NCBI GenBank assembly: GCA_963662155.1 | Contig: OY759266.1 | Coordinates: 9,869,098 to 9,933,097 of the forward strand | Length of the DNA: 64,000 nt | From: Lamellibrachia columna | Taxonomy: Eukaryota; Annelida; Polychaeta; Sabellida; Siboglinidae | Direction of reading: 5' to 3' | In this document: piece after piece, positions 47,356 to 58,517 of the stretch | Position numbering within the stretch: the first letter of the stretch is position 1 | Layout: every line of letters starts with the position of its first letter | Notes under the pieces: generated by a model | Database searches by the model: none | What the model was told of the DNA's origin: nothing | The model's input: the letters and a program-made list of their open reading frames with translations, nothing else | Program-made: the position numbers and the translations under genes

Positions 47356-48567
47356 GTGAGTTATAATTAGACATGAAGTCAATTAAATTGGAATTGAAAC
47401 GCCAATTCCGGAATTGGAATTGGTGTTTTGTTTCTAAAAGTAATAGGAATTGGTGAAACTGTAATTGGTATTTTCAATTACTTTTTCTATTACATCATGT
47501 AACGTTTTATATCGTCGACTGCTCCTTGCTTTAACCAGAGAAATACGCAGAAAGGCCACGTACTAATGTTATTTAATGACAGTTATGACTGCGGGATGTC
47601 CGTGCTTTGATTTGCGGAAGGGAAACAATGTGTACACCAGTTACCGAACTGAAGCAATGTCAAAGAACCTGCGTTACGTATTATTACAATTAACTTCCAT
47701 ATGTAGTGTCGTGCAACGGCCAGTTTCTTAAGACATTTTCAGACAGACCAGATTGACAACCCGTGCTCTCATGCACATACAATGTAACAAGCCCCTCCGG
47801 ATTGTAGATACGTTTGCAGACGCATATCCCCATAAACCACACTTGAAGGACTCATTGATACCAATTAAGTTATTAAATCATTATATAATGTATGTATATT
47901 AAACCTAAGCATACACATATACATTCCAGTTTTGTAGTTGATCATTCCTGTTAAATGTATGTATTCACCGCACATCATTGTTCTCTGGGTTCATTCAGAC
48001 GGCATGCATTCTGATAATGTTATACCATTCTTGCATTTTCTTCTGCATTTCCTGCTTACAATCTGCCACCACTGCATATTCGTCCTCATACATCTTCCTG
48101 TCATGACACATTTCCGCCGATCATCACCAAAATGAACAACAGGCGTCTTAATGCACTTTCCGGCGTGATGCCTAGTCCTGCTCCAAACTCTTCCAACATC
48201 TCTTGCTCAACTCACACCACCGCTATTGTCTCCTTATATATTGATCTACCATTTTGACATCTGCCTTCTCAACACCTTTGAAATATGAACCCCGTTAAAA
48301 AATACTATTTACGGCTCTGACTTATATATTGTTATAGCGCAGACAACGGTAAGAAGGAATGTGTCGCTGATTCGTGTAGTTGTTTGTCATGAAGTTCGAT
48401 TCATGTCGACAAACGTTCATAATATCTTGCTAACCCTGCCATCTGTCTGTCTCAAACGCCTCACTCCTCAGTCCCTCTGTATCGCTCGCTCGCTCCTTTT
48501 CTTGTATGTGAACCGTGACATATTTTTCATTACGTCAGGCTGAGTAGAATTGTTGTTCTCCTATCAG
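47356..48567. other. Module 14 intron, nothing recognised
   Basis: Starts with an ggaattgg-rich patch (47380-47470). No splice-bounded coding motif found. Confidence 0.5.
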
Positions 48568-48780
48568 GGGAACTGACACGTACCCTCTACATCGAAGCAC
48601 TTATGGATACAACTGTCCGAGCTACCATATGTCAGTACATGTTGAAAACACTGAGCAAAGGCGAAACTAGACGAATACCCTGTCGACCTGGTGTATTCGG
48701 CAATATTCTCAGGATTGGACAACTTGCATCTAACCATTCACAACTCCAATTATGCGAAGTGGAAGTGTATGGGTACTATG
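48568..48780 (+). CDS. F-type lectin module 14, half B
   Basis: It encodes L-T-R-T-L-Y-I-E-A-L-M, K-G-E-T-R-R-I-P-C-R-P-G-V, G-N-I-L-R-I and L-Q-L-C-E-V-E-V-Y-G-Y. Acceptor is ctcctatcag, donor tatg|gtaaga, phase 1. H-D-x-V-I-E is altered to R-T-L-Y-I-E. The intron from its A half is about 1.2 kb. Confidence 0.9.
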
Positions 48781-49498
48781 GTAAGACTGCTTTACGCTGC
48801 TACGTACTGTTAGAGAATGACAAAGATAGAAATAAAAAATATGGTTGGAACGTTATTTTCGAGTAAATACATAAACATTGTCGATTTTTAAATGACCAGC
48901 ACATTGGCGTGGGAACCGCGTTATGTGAAACTTTTTGAACAGCATTGTGTAAATTCGCTTTAGCACTAACATATTCCATAATTTATTCAAGTCCCTACCT
49001 GAACGGATATGTGTGACTAGAACTAAAACTATAATAGTAGATATTGGTAAATGTGTTGGCATTTTTTTTACATTCGAAAGAAGTGTATTAGATTACGATA
49101 TGTTATAGCCTTGATATCGATATTTCGCTTAGAGAACTATTCAACATTAAGAATAATATTTTTCACAGCAGCCTCGTGTAAGATTAATGCGAATATAAAT
49201 TAATAATTGTATGGCGTGGCCTTTCGCCATTTTACAGTGTATAGTGATGGCGAACATCGTACTAACGAAATATATGCCATTTTCAATATATAAGTAGCGC
49301 CAAAAGTGCTAGGATTGTGTAAGGTCGTCAGGGGAGTTATAAGTACATCATTAAAACGTTTGAGATGATGTAATAGTAATTAAATTCGCTTAAGTAGCTG
49401 AACATCATTTAAATAACAAATACTAGAACATACACTGACGGTATATCTACATAGCTGAGTTGTCGAACTTAATGTAGTTAATCATTAATCAATTGCAG
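48781..49498. other. Intron between modules 14 and 15, nothing recognised
   Basis: AT-rich, without exon or transposon coding motifs. Confidence 0.5.
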
Positions 49499-49720
49499 TG
49501 GTGCCTGTGGTGGATGTGACAAAGAATCTGGCTCTTTGGAAACCAACAAAGCAGTCTGCTACGTTGCATTCGTTAGTCTCTTCGAAAGCGGTGGATGGTA
49601 GTAAAACCAAACCAAACTGTAGTCAGACAACATCTACTAGAGGTTCCTGGTGGCAGGTTGACCTGGAAGCCGTCTACGAGATACGGGAGGTGGTCATAAC
49701 TAACGTACAAGACAATGAAT
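49499..49720 (+). CDS. F-type lectin module 15, half A
   Basis: It encodes V-T-K-N-L-A-L-W-K-P-T-K-Q-S-A-T, S-S-K-A-V-D-G-S-K, N-C-S-Q-T, S-W-W-Q-V-D-L-E-A-V-Y-E-I and V-V-I-T-N-V-Q-D. Acceptor is caattgcag, donor gaat|gtgagt, phase 1. The flanking intron start is similar to those of modules 13, 16 and 17. Confidence 0.92.
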
Positions 49721-50111
49721 GTGAGTTATCATGTTTCTTTGATTGTATTATTAAGTTACACAGTTGTCATTAAGTTGTTAGTTATCACACCTGATTTGTT
49801 TCGTCATACCCCTAAAAAACTGATCCTGGAAACATGAATGACTATGAAACTACCGTACTTCGTTAGTCAAACGAGGTCGGAGGACCGTGCCAACCCCCCA
49901 TTGCAAACCCCATTTTCAGAAACACATTTTGGATCGCCCCCTCCCATGAAATGACAGATGGATGACGGTGTGTGTGTGTGCGTGCGTGCGTATGACACTG
50001 TGTGTGACGCTGTGTGTGTGCGTGTGACACCGTGTGTGACACTGTGTTTGTTTGTGTGCGTGTTGGCGTGCGTGCGTCCGTGTCTGCGTGCGTGTGTGTG
50101 TCCGTGCCTGA

Positions 50112-50213
<102 letters not shown>

Positions 50214-50312
50214 CATCAACCCCATCTCTCTTAGACTGTCTCTGTATGCCTGTCGACACATTTATGCATTTCCGTATGTACGTCTGTCTATGTAGAATTG
50301 TTCTGTTGCCAG

Positions 50313-50525
50313 ATGAAAAGCTGCATGACTTCCAGATTGAAACGATTGTGTATAATCCTGTTCGAGTGTCCATATGTGAATTCGTGAAGCGACATCTGTA
50401 TAATGGCGAGACTAGACGAATATCCTGCCGACCTGGTGCAGTCGGCAGTATCGTCATTATTAGACACAATGCAGCTAAGCCTGAAGAACTCCTGCTGTGC
50501 GAAGTGGAAGTGTATGGATATCCCG
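50313..50525 (+). CDS. F-type lectin module 15, half B
   Basis: It encodes K-L-H-D-F-Q-I-E-T-I, N-G-E-T-R-R-I-S-C-R-P-G-A-V, G-S-I-V-I-I-R and L-L-L-C-E-V-E-V-Y-G-Y. Acceptor is ctgttgccag, donor cccg|gtaaga, phase 1. A (TG)n tract of about 100 bases ends roughly 100 bases upstream, the same spacing as at module 9 B. Confidence 0.92.
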
Positions 50526-50741
50526 GTAAGACCGCATTGCACAGTAGCATATTGAAGGAAATAAACTCAACGGCAGAGATAACAATGAAAAACAAAATGA
50601 AAAGTGGTTGGAATGCTTTTTGTTAGTGGTTTTTAAATACTCTACGACTAAATGAAATCTGCGGCATGGCGGGAAAGCCGAATTATGTGAAACGTTTTTT
50701 AAACTGGCTTTTTAAAATTCGTTGTAGCACAAACTGATTCA

Positions 50742-50870
50742 TAAACATTAGTGAAGGATCAGTGCAGATTGGATATCAGAAAATGCTCATTCTCGCACAG
50801 GACAATAAATGAATGGAACGAATCATCTACATATTGTGTACATGCTATTTTAGTAGCGTTCATATACATA
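50742..50870 (+). mobile_element. LINE-c 3' fragment
   Basis: The frame reads V-K-D-Q-C-R-L-D-I-R-K-C-S-F-S, then R-T-I-N-E-W-N, the C-terminal part of LINE-c, in the intron before module 16 A. Confidence 0.82.
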
Positions 50871-50943
50871 AGAACAAAATTGAAAATATCAGAATGTTTT
50901 GCCTTGGATTGGCATTCTTGTTCAATCTTGTTATTTGTTGCAG

Positions 50944-51177
50944 TGGTGCCTGTGGTGGATGTGACAAAGAATCTGGCTCTTAAAAAGCCAACACGGCAGA
51001 TATCTACACAATCAAACGCGTATGGCTCTTCGGTTGCCGTGGATGGCAGTAGAGCCAATTATCCTTTGACGCGCTGTAGTCATACAACCCGTACTATTAA
51101 TGCCTGGTGGCAGGTTGACCTGGTAGCGACCTACGAGATTAGGGAGGTGGTCATAGCTAATCTACGAGATGATGGTT
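50944..51177 (+). CDS. F-type lectin module 16, half A
   Basis: It encodes V-T-K-N-L-A-L-K-K-P-T-R-Q, S-S-V-A-V-D-G-S-R-A-N, R-C-S-H-T-T, A-W-W-Q-V-D-L-V-A-T-Y-E-I and L-R-D-D-G-C. It is one of three A halves that keep the histidine of the fucose site, but leucine replaces the arginine. Acceptor is atttgttgcag, donor ggtt|gtaagt, phase 1. Confidence 0.92.
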
Positions 51178-51529
51178 GTAAGTTATGATGCATTTATTGT
51201 ATGGTTATGAACTTGTCATTAAGTTGCTGATTCTGCTTTGATGAACTTAATATTGTAAATATCATCACACCTGGTGTGTGATATCACAAACCACTTCACG
51301 GACAAACTAATGGCGGAAACGATGTAATCTCCAGTTATGGCCTGACACATTAATGAAACTACATTTATTCTGGCTTCGTTGGCGGTAGCTCTCCCTCTGC
51401 CTCTCCGTCTCCCTTTCCCCTCTGTCCCCCCCTCTCTCTCTTTGTCTCTGTGTGTTTGTGAACGATGACATATCTATGCTTTACCGTGTGTACACCAGCC
51501 TAGTTATAATTGTTGGTCTGTGCTATCAG

Positions 51530-51742
51530 GGGAAATGCTACATGACATCGTGATCGAAGCAGTCATGCAGGGTCCCCTTCGAGTTGCTATATGTGAATTC
51601 GTTGGACTACATCTGGGTAAAGGCGAAATTAGACGAATACCCTGTCGACGTGGTGCAATCGGCAGTATTATCAAGATTAGACAGAATGCAACTACACCTC
51701 AACAACTTGTGCTGTGCGAAGTAGAAGTGTACGGGTATCCAG
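51530..51742 (+). CDS. F-type lectin module 16, half B
   Basis: It encodes M-L-H-D-I-V-I-E-A-V, K-G-E-I-R-R-I-P-C-R-R-G-A-I, G-S-I-I-K-I-R-Q and L-V-L-C-E-V-E-V-Y-G-Y. It is nearly the same as module 13 B. Acceptor is tgtgctatcag, donor ccag|gtaaga, phase 1. Confidence 0.92.
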
Positions 51743-51986
51743 GTAAGATCACATTACACGGCAATTCATGCGAGAATGTAAACTTTACGGCAGATTTCGC
51801 TGTCGACTTTTTAGATACGCTACGTGGAAAGGAAATTCTCTGAACACTGTTTCCAGAATGTATTTCATGTCACTGAACGAATGTGTAGTTTGTGTGCGAG
51901 CGTGCGTGCGAGCGTGCGTGCGTCTCGACAGGGACCATACACCGACATACTGTTTACTTAACGACGTTATTCGTGATTGTTTGCAG

Positions 51987-52205
51987 TGACTGCTAAGTCG
52001 GACATCATCATTCCAACCAATTTGGCTCTCAGGAAACCAACAAAACAAAAATCTACGTACCTAACCTCCTCGAGAGCAGTGGATGGAAATATAGCCTCAT
52101 GTTCCTACACAGCCTTCGAGCGAGCTGCCGCCTGGTGGCAGGTTGACCTGGGAGCCGTTTACGAGGTCAGGGAGGTGGTAATAACAAACATGGAAGGAGA
52201 CGGTT
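51987..52205 (+). CDS. F-type lectin module 17, half A
   Basis: It encodes T-N-L-A-L-R-K-P-T-K-Q-K-S-T, S-S-R-A-V-D-G-N, S-C-S-Y-T, A-W-W-Q-V-D-L-G-A-V-Y-E-V and V-V-I-T-N-M. Acceptor is ttgtttgcag, donor ggtt|gtaagt, phase 1. It starts 244 bases after module 16 B. Confidence 0.92.
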
Positions 52206-52850
52206 GTAAGTCATAATGTTTCTCTGGTTTTATTATTAAGTTACTAAGATGTTATTAAGTTGTTGGTTCAGCTCTGACGATCAAAAATTTCATCACAACT
52301 GATATATCACATCGCAAACTGACAGAAGCGCTGGAATCCATAATATTGACCGTGAAACATTGATGAAACTGTTGTACACAGCTATACCGACTTCATTGGT
52401 ATTTTGTCACAGCGCCAGTAGAGACACCGCCATCATGTGACATAAAACTGCAGAAACAAATATTATTTCAAATCGTTAAGCGCACCGACCAATAAGCCTG
52501 ATTTCCACTTGCATGAATTATCTTGTCGGAAACAATAATTCGAAAAGTAAAAACGCAAATAAGTATAACATTTATTTGGAAATAATAATTATGATCCACG
52601 GTTCAGTGTGGCAAAACTATAAATTTGTTCAACTACCAGAGATCGGAGCGCAAGATGGCTTGCAAAAACGTATGAACTTAACTCAGAGATGAACATTTGT
52701 AAGTAATAATGTGAAAAATACGTAAGTGGGAGATATAGCAAATTATATGGATGTAATTTTAAACGTCGATGTTAGTTATTAGATTTGTGACCAGGACAAG
52801 GTACACAGCTGGTACACATTAAAAGATACGATTGGCGTTATAAAAAAAAG
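52206..52850. other. Module 17 intron, 5' part, nothing recognised
   Basis: AT-rich intronic sequence without coding motifs, followed by the LINE-c fragment. Confidence 0.5.
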
Positions 52851-52854
52851 AAAC

Positions 52855-53325
52855 TAATAGGAGATACTGGTACTACTATAAAAGGAAAGGAGCAGTGTGG
52901 TATTGCAGCTTCAGAGGGTAATCAAATTCTTGGGGTGATTAGGAGAAATATAACATATAAGAAAAACACTAATTATACATCTGACTGTAGCAGTACACTG
53001 GTCCTTTACTAATGTTACCTCGTGTCCTCTGGTTCTACTATCTTTCTTAAGTGAGAACACAAGTTCTATCAGTATTTTTATACCCATTCAGCATCATAGA
53101 AACTTAAATTTGATCTCATCTTACCCTTCTTTGTTGTTGAATGGAACAAATTATCTACAGATTGTGTAAATGCTAGCAGCGTGAATATGTTTAAAAACAA
53201 GGTTGACACATATCTCAGGAAGGCGGTTTACACATCGATAAACATTGTTGGACTCTCTAAAAGCCAATGGCTTCCTTGTTTACTTGCCATCTGGCCTTCG
53301 CCCTGTGTGGCAATCTTGTTCAAGG
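52855..53325 (+). mobile_element. LINE-c 3' fragment with internal inversion
   Basis: The flanks read in plus orientation: Q-C-G-I-A-A-S-E-G-N-Q-I-L-G near 52900, then E-W-N-K-L-S-T-D-C-V and F-K-N-K-V-D-T-Y-L-R-K near 53200. The middle, about 52985-53125, is reversed: ctggtcctttactaatgtta there is the complement of the taacattagtaaaggaccag-type LINE-c sequence. Twin-priming or later inversion could explain this. Confidence 0.82.
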
Positions 53326-53362
53326 TTTCATCTTTCTCAGATGTAGCATTATCTGCCAACAG

Positions 53363-53575
53363 GGCAAAGGCAACGTGACTTCGTGATCGAAGCAGTTATT
53401 GAGATTCCTGCTCGCGTTACGATATGTGAAACCCGGGGGCCAGCACTGCCAAGGAACTCGACAACTCGATTCCCTTGTCGACCTGATGCAGTCGGCAGTA
53501 TGGTTACGATAAGACACCAGCCAGATGTTCATCTTATGTTGACACTGTGCGAAGTGAAAGTGTACGGGACTTCAG
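53363..53575 (+). CDS. F-type lectin module 17, half B
   Basis: It encodes R-Q-R-D-F-V-I-E-A-V, N-S-T-T-R-F-P-C-R-P-D-A-V, G-S-M-V-T-I-R and L-T-L-C-E-V-K-V-Y-G. Acceptor is tctgccaacag, donor tcag|gtaaga, phase 1. A LINE-c 3' end lies within about 40 bases upstream, so part of the branch-point region may be transposon derived. Confidence 0.9.
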
Positions 53576-53960
53576 GTAAGATCGCATTGTACGTCACTTG
53601 CCCAACCCTTTTGGTTTTGATGCGCTGTTGAGCTTGGGTTCCCGAAGATTTTGGTGCTTTACAAATCTACAACGGCGACTGTTCCGACAACAAAGACGCC
53701 TGTTAAATGTGTTCTTATTGTGGTGTTTTGTATGACATGCCTTGAGCATTAATTTAAATATTTTGGGTTGCAAATAAACGTATTTATTTTTTCTATATTG
53801 TGCATGATTATTATTGTTAAATGATAAAAACAGGCAACCTGTTGCATAAAGTCGCTGTCGAATTAAATTAGTAGAGTCGTTTTAACATCGGTTGCCGAAG
53901 CCCTCGCTCCAAATTAACTGATGTGTTGAATTTAACGAAGTCATCCACGATTTCTTGCAG
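53576..53960. other. Intron between modules 17 and 18
   Basis: Nothing recognised beyond AT-rich sequence. Confidence 0.5.
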
Positions 53961-54167
53961 TGAAGAATGAGACATCCAATTTGGCTTTGGGGAAGCCAAC
54001 AAAACAATCAACGTTTGGTGTCTCATCGATAGCTGTGGATGGCAATAAATCCAACAATCCGAAGCACAACGACTGTTCTCGCACATCGAAAACATCAAGT
54101 GCCTGGTGGCAGGTTGATCTGGAAGCCGTCTATGAAATCAGGGAGGTCGTCATAACTAACTGTTGTG
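53961..54167 (+). CDS. F-type lectin module 18, half A
   Basis: It encodes S-N-L-A-L-G-K-P-T-K-Q-S-T, S-S-I-A-V-D-G-N-K, D-C-S-R-T, A-W-W-Q-V-D-L-E-A-V-Y-E-I and V-V-I-T-N-C-C. It is the shortest A exon (207 nt). Acceptor is tttcttgcag, donor tgtg|gtgagt, phase 1. A CA-rich repeat begins within 10-20 bases of the donor. Confidence 0.92.
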
Positions 54168-54175
54168 GTGAGTTG

Positions 54176-54263
54176 GACACACACACACGCACACACATAA
54201 ACGCACATAAACACACATAAACGCACGCACGCACGCACACCACACGCACACGCACACACACAT
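54176..54263. repeat. CA/ACGC-rich microsatellite
   Basis: Begins within 10 bases of the module 18 A donor and runs to about 54263. Confidence 0.93.
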
Positions 54264-54725
54264 AATACAACTTCTGCTATTACCCTTTTCACGTAAATTG
54301 GCACCTTCGTCATGTTCAATTCCAAGAGAAATTAGGTCAGTAGCACAACACTTGTTACACTGTCGTGTAGTGAACATATGCTCATGTACACTGTGTGAGA
54401 AAATTACAATTGAAAACGTTGAGGTGCATGTATCATATTATGGCATCTTACCTCAGAGCACGGTGACATATGTTTTTAGATCATGTTTTCCCTTTGATAA
54501 TAGTTGCAGAACATGGTATAAAATATTCAGACATACATAATTTATTTTTATTTTTGAGGTAACGGTTTGTGTTGCTGCCGGCCGAAGTAGGAGGAGCACT
54601 GCTATGGATAGCAACATCTCCCTTTAAATAACTAAAACATCTTATCCATTCAGCACAAAAAGGGTGTTGAATAATCACGCTATACCTATGCAAAACTAAG
54701 TTAATGTTGTACTATTAATTAACAG

Positions 54726-54941
54726 GAGGAATCCTTCATTATATCGTGATCGAAGTAATGACGGAGGCGCCAGCTGAAGCTAGTGCCATCTGTTCAGTAT
54801 TGATGTCAGCAGTCCGGACAGGCGAGACGAGACGAATACCCTGTCGACCTGGTGCAATTGGCAGAATTATTAGGATTAAGCAGATTTCAATTAAGGCTGA
54901 ACCACTGGCGCTGTGCGAAGTGGAGGTGTATGGGTTGCCAG
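54726..54941 (+). CDS. F-type lectin module 18, half B
   Basis: It encodes I-L-H-Y-I-V-I-E-V-M, T-G-E-T-R-R-I-P-C-R-P-G-A-I, G-R-I-I-R-I-K-Q and L-A-L-C-E-V-E-V-Y-G-L. Acceptor is aattaacag, donor ccag|gtaaga, phase 1. It closes the run of closely related modules 13-18. Confidence 0.92.
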
Positions 54942-55319
54942 GTAAGACCGCATTGTACAACAACATTAGGTAGAAATTGATCATCACACCACTGAAAAAA
55001 TAAGACGAAAACGCACTACTGTTTATCTAGGCGGTGTCACGAGTCTTCCAAAGATTGTTGTTGAAAATCACAGAGGCTGAATTGTTTATTATAAGTTATG
55101 GGAGATCGGTTTATTTTATATATTGAAGAATATATTGAGGCTTTCTAAATAAAGTTAGAAAAGGAATTGATTGCTAAGTTTGGTGCAACGTAATCACATA
55201 AAAATTGACATCCATTAGATGGGAGGGATGGAGTTAGGGAGAGAGAGAGATCGACTCTCTCTCCCTCCATCCATCCCTGAGAGGTACAGGTACATCAGGT
55301 AATGATACGTCCACACAAA

Positions 55320-56010
55320 ATGAATTAGTCGACTATGTTAAAGAACTACTAAGTAGGAATGATCATCAAATGCAATGTAAAAGTAAAATCAGGCTATAAA
55401 AGTCTGTGGATGAGAAACTTTCACAAGGGCAAATATGAAAACAGATTATATTGGAATTATATATTGAAGACCAAGAGAGCACCAACATTTCCTGAACCTT
55501 TTAAAAACACTATATAGATGGAAGGGGGAGGGAAGCGGAGGGGAGTGAGATATTGATATTGGTAGGTTTGTTCTCTATGGAAACAAGACAAATGCCATTA
55601 GAAACATTACATAAAAGCAAATGGTGTAGAAAAAATTAAAATGAAAACTACACAACATACATATATGTATTTGATGTAACTACAACTGCTAAAAATTTGA
55701 AATTCCAAAAGAAACTATGAACATAAATGGGTATGTAATATACAAATGACAGCAACAGTTTATATGCTTATGGAAAGAGTAAAAAGACAGTTCGGGATAA
55801 TATCCGGGTACTACGAGACAGTGTGATCATATGGGTTTCTAATGATAGACAACCTAAATGAGTAGTTCAGTACTTCAGTTTCGTTTTTGCCAGAGAGGAT
55901 ATCACTTCATTACCAGTACCTCGCTAAATTTGATGGGCACATATTTCCTGTGGCAATTAAGAGGTAATTGCAACTCCTGAAATAAAATAGGGTTATCAGT
56001 TATACCGTTA
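55320..56010 (+). mobile_element. LINE-c fragment, very degraded
   Basis: Scattered matches to the LINE-c upstream RT region, such as acaaatgacagcaacag near 55742, ggtactacgagacagtgtg near 55806 and gccagagaggatatcacttc near 55890, with many stops. Confidence 0.6.
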
Positions 56011-56197
56011 TACTGGTTCCTGGGGATATAATTAGATATACTTTATTTTTGGAACTATATAAATCATACATACAGACATAAGCAATAAGTAGAATGCCTT
56101 ATAGGCGCTATAGTAGAAGTTAATGATTAGAGTAAGAGTTAAACTTGAAGCCCAAGACATAATCATCTGGAAAGAAAATTGCTTGAATGATAAATGT

Positions 56198-56579
56198 ATT
56201 ATGTTCTTTGGGGGCTAGCGTACATTTATGTTGTGTTCTTTGGGGGCTAGCATACATTTATATTGTGTTCTTTGGGTGCTAGCATACATTTATATTGTGT
56301 TCTTTGGGGGCTAGTGTACATTTATATTGTGTTCTTTGGGGGCTAGCGTACATTTAGATTGTGTTCTTTGGGGGCTAGCGTACATTTATATTGTGTTCTT
56401 TGGGGGCTAGCGTACATTTATATTGTGTTCTTTGGGGGCTAGCATACATTTATATTGTGTTCTTTGGGGGCTAGCATACATTTATATTGTTCTTTGGGGG
56501 CTAGCATACATTTATATTGTGTTCTTTGGGGGCTAGCGTACAATTATATTGTGTTCTTTGGGGGCTAGCGTACATTTAG
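56198..56579. repeat. 32-bp minisatellite, about 12 copies
   Basis: Unit like attgtgttctttgggggcta plus gcatacatttat, repeated about twelve times with few substitutions and one short deletion (near 56489). It ends about 175 bases before the orphan B exon. Confidence 0.97.
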
Positions 56580-56754
56580 TGCCTTTAGTGGTGTATTTGT
56601 TGGAGCGCCTAACTTGAACGTACAACGTAGCGTTCCTTATTTGTTTTTGCCAACAACTTCATCAGCTCGGATGAACCAGGTGCGTTGTTATATGTTTACA
56701 TTGTATTACAATTTGTGATTTTAAACATTTTGCGTGTTTGGATTGTGTTGCCAG

Positions 56755-56967
56755 GTATACCTTTACCTGGTATTAAAGTCGAAGCCCGGGTAGAGACTTC
56801 AAAGGATTTTAAAATATGTCAAGTTGTTGAACAAACATTTTTGTTCAACGAAACCCGACGTATTTCTTGTCAGCCAGGATTGAAGGGCAGTATTGTCAGA
56901 ATCGCAAGCACGGGAAGCGAAGTGAAGGTCCTCTCATTGTGTGAAGTACAAGTTTACGGAGGCCATG
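56755..56967 (+). CDS. F-type lectin orphan half B (module 19)
   Basis: It encodes I-K-V-E-A-R-V, C-Q-V-V-E, F-N-E-T-R-R-I-S-C-Q-P-G, G-S-I-V-R-I and V-L-S-L-C-E-V-Q-V-Y-G. Acceptor is tgtgttgccag, donor catg|gtaata, phase 1. No A half lies between it and module 18 B; a LINE-c remnant and a 32-bp minisatellite fill the interval. N-E-T-R-R and L-S-L-C-E-V-Q-V-Y-G match module 3 B at 11448. Confidence 0.82.
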
Positions 56968-57730
56968 GTAATATGCTTATGTTCAGGAATTTTTAAATCT
57001 ACTTATACACCACAATTACAGTTTAGATATTTCTTAATTAAGTTGATGGTTTCATATTATATATTTGTCTACAACGAATGCAATTCAAACTGTTGACGTT
57101 GGTGCACGCTGCCATGCACGCTTGCACTCCTCGCTACCTTGCCGACCGTTTCTCGGTACTTTCACCTTGTTTGGAATTGTCTTAGATTTTGTAATGTGAT
57201 GGAAATCAGGAATTGACTGGACAGATGATAAAGTGCTGTGAGACTTTCGTTGATGACATCTGTTAAACAGTTCTAATGAAGAGATGCAAACCAAGACACA
57301 CTTTTCTGAACGACATTACATAAGGCCCATGCACACATGGATCTGTTCACCTACCTTTGTAATGTCCAAAGATGGAGGCTTTACAATTTACATCAACAAT
57401 AAGTTTGGCAACGCAGGGAAGCATTTCAAAAACCAATACAACTTTTGAGGTCAGAGGGTGTAAATACAATAGTGGATACGTGTGTCAATACGCTACCACT
57501 ATAAACATTGTGGCCTGCTACACGACAGTTTTTCGTGTAAATTGTCTATTCTACAAAACGACAATAGTAACGAAAGAAACCCATTACAAGGTATTTGTAG
57601 AAACTTCTCAAGTAGCCGATGTCAATAAATATCTTCGTAGCACATGCGTACGTAACACATTCTGACTTTGAAGGCGATCATGCCTGACATTTATGTGTGC
57701 AGATGTGTTGCCAGTGGTGTATCTAGGATC
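56968..57730. other. Segment after orphan B, nothing recognised
   Basis: Contains open frames on both strands (57085-57294 minus, 57372-57665 plus) without any motif that I can place. Probably intron or an old transposon. Confidence 0.45.
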
Positions 57731-57734
57731 CGGC

Positions 57735-58240
57735 AAGGGGCAAGCTTAGTCGCCCATTAGTTTGACATGCTAACATGTAGATGCGCAACAGGTTTAACAA
57801 GATTGCCATCAAAGGCAAAGGCCCAGGTGGCAAGTGGACAAGGAAGCCATTGGCTTTTCGAGAGTCCAACATTTTTAATCTATGTGTAATCCGCCCTCGT
57901 GAGATATTTGTCAACCTTGTTATTAAACATATTCACGCTGCTACCAGTTACACAACCTGTAGACAATTTGTTCCATTCATTGATTGTCCTCTGTGAGAAC
58001 GAGTACTTCCTGATATCCAATCTACACTGATCCTTTACTAATGTTACCTCATGTCTGAGTGAGAAAATATTTCTATCAATATTTTCATACCCATACAATA
58101 TCTTAAAAACTCCAATTTGATCTCCTCTTAAACGCCTTGTATCTATGGTTATTAAGCTACATTCTTTCAGTCGTTCTTCATAACTAAGGTTATATACGAA
58201 ACAAATTAAGCCAGAGTGGCACGGGTTAATGCCCCAGTAA
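57735..58240 (-). mobile_element. LINE-c 3' fragment, reversed
   Basis: The minus strand reads L-S-Y-E-E-R-L-K-E-C-S-L, T-R-R-L-R-G-D-Q-I-G-V-F-K-I-L, V-K-D-Q-C-R-L-D-I-R-K and I-N-E-W-N-K-L-S, the well-preserved C-terminus of LINE-c. It ends about 50 bases before the module 20 A exon. Confidence 0.88.
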
Positions 58241-58292
58241 TACGCCACTGGGTGTTGCCTGTCTTAATACTGTTTTCCACCATTTCTTGCAG

Positions 58293-58517
58293 TGTATCCT
58301 GTGAATTTGATAGAAAACGTGGCTCTTAGAAAGCCAACAAAACAATTATCTACTCGTGGGAGTTTTGTCTCTTCGAAAGCGGTGGATGGCGACAGAATCA
58401 GCGTCAGTTGCACTAATCCAGTAGAAACATATAAAGGTGCATGGTGGCAGGTTGACCTGGGAGATGTCTACACTATTAAGGAGGTAGTCATAGTCAATAT
58501 AGCAGACAGCAAAACCG
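58293..58517 (+). CDS. F-type lectin module 20, half A
   Basis: It encodes E-N-V-A-L-R-K-P-T-K-Q-L-S-T, S-S-K-A-V-D-G-D-R, V-S-C-T-N-P, A-W-W-Q-V-D-L-G-D-V-Y-T-I and V-V-I-V-N-I. Acceptor is atttcttgcag, donor accg|gtgagt, phase 1. A reversed LINE-c 3' fragment ends about 50 bases upstream. Confidence 0.9.

Noticed and set aside
56198..56579. CRISPR-like array
   Set aside because: The 32-bp units are contiguous with no unique spacers and the locus is eukaryotic, so this is a minisatellite.
57085..57665. Two opposite open frames as genes
   Set aside because: No recognisable motif, no splice-compatible phase with neighbours, and low-complexity composition.
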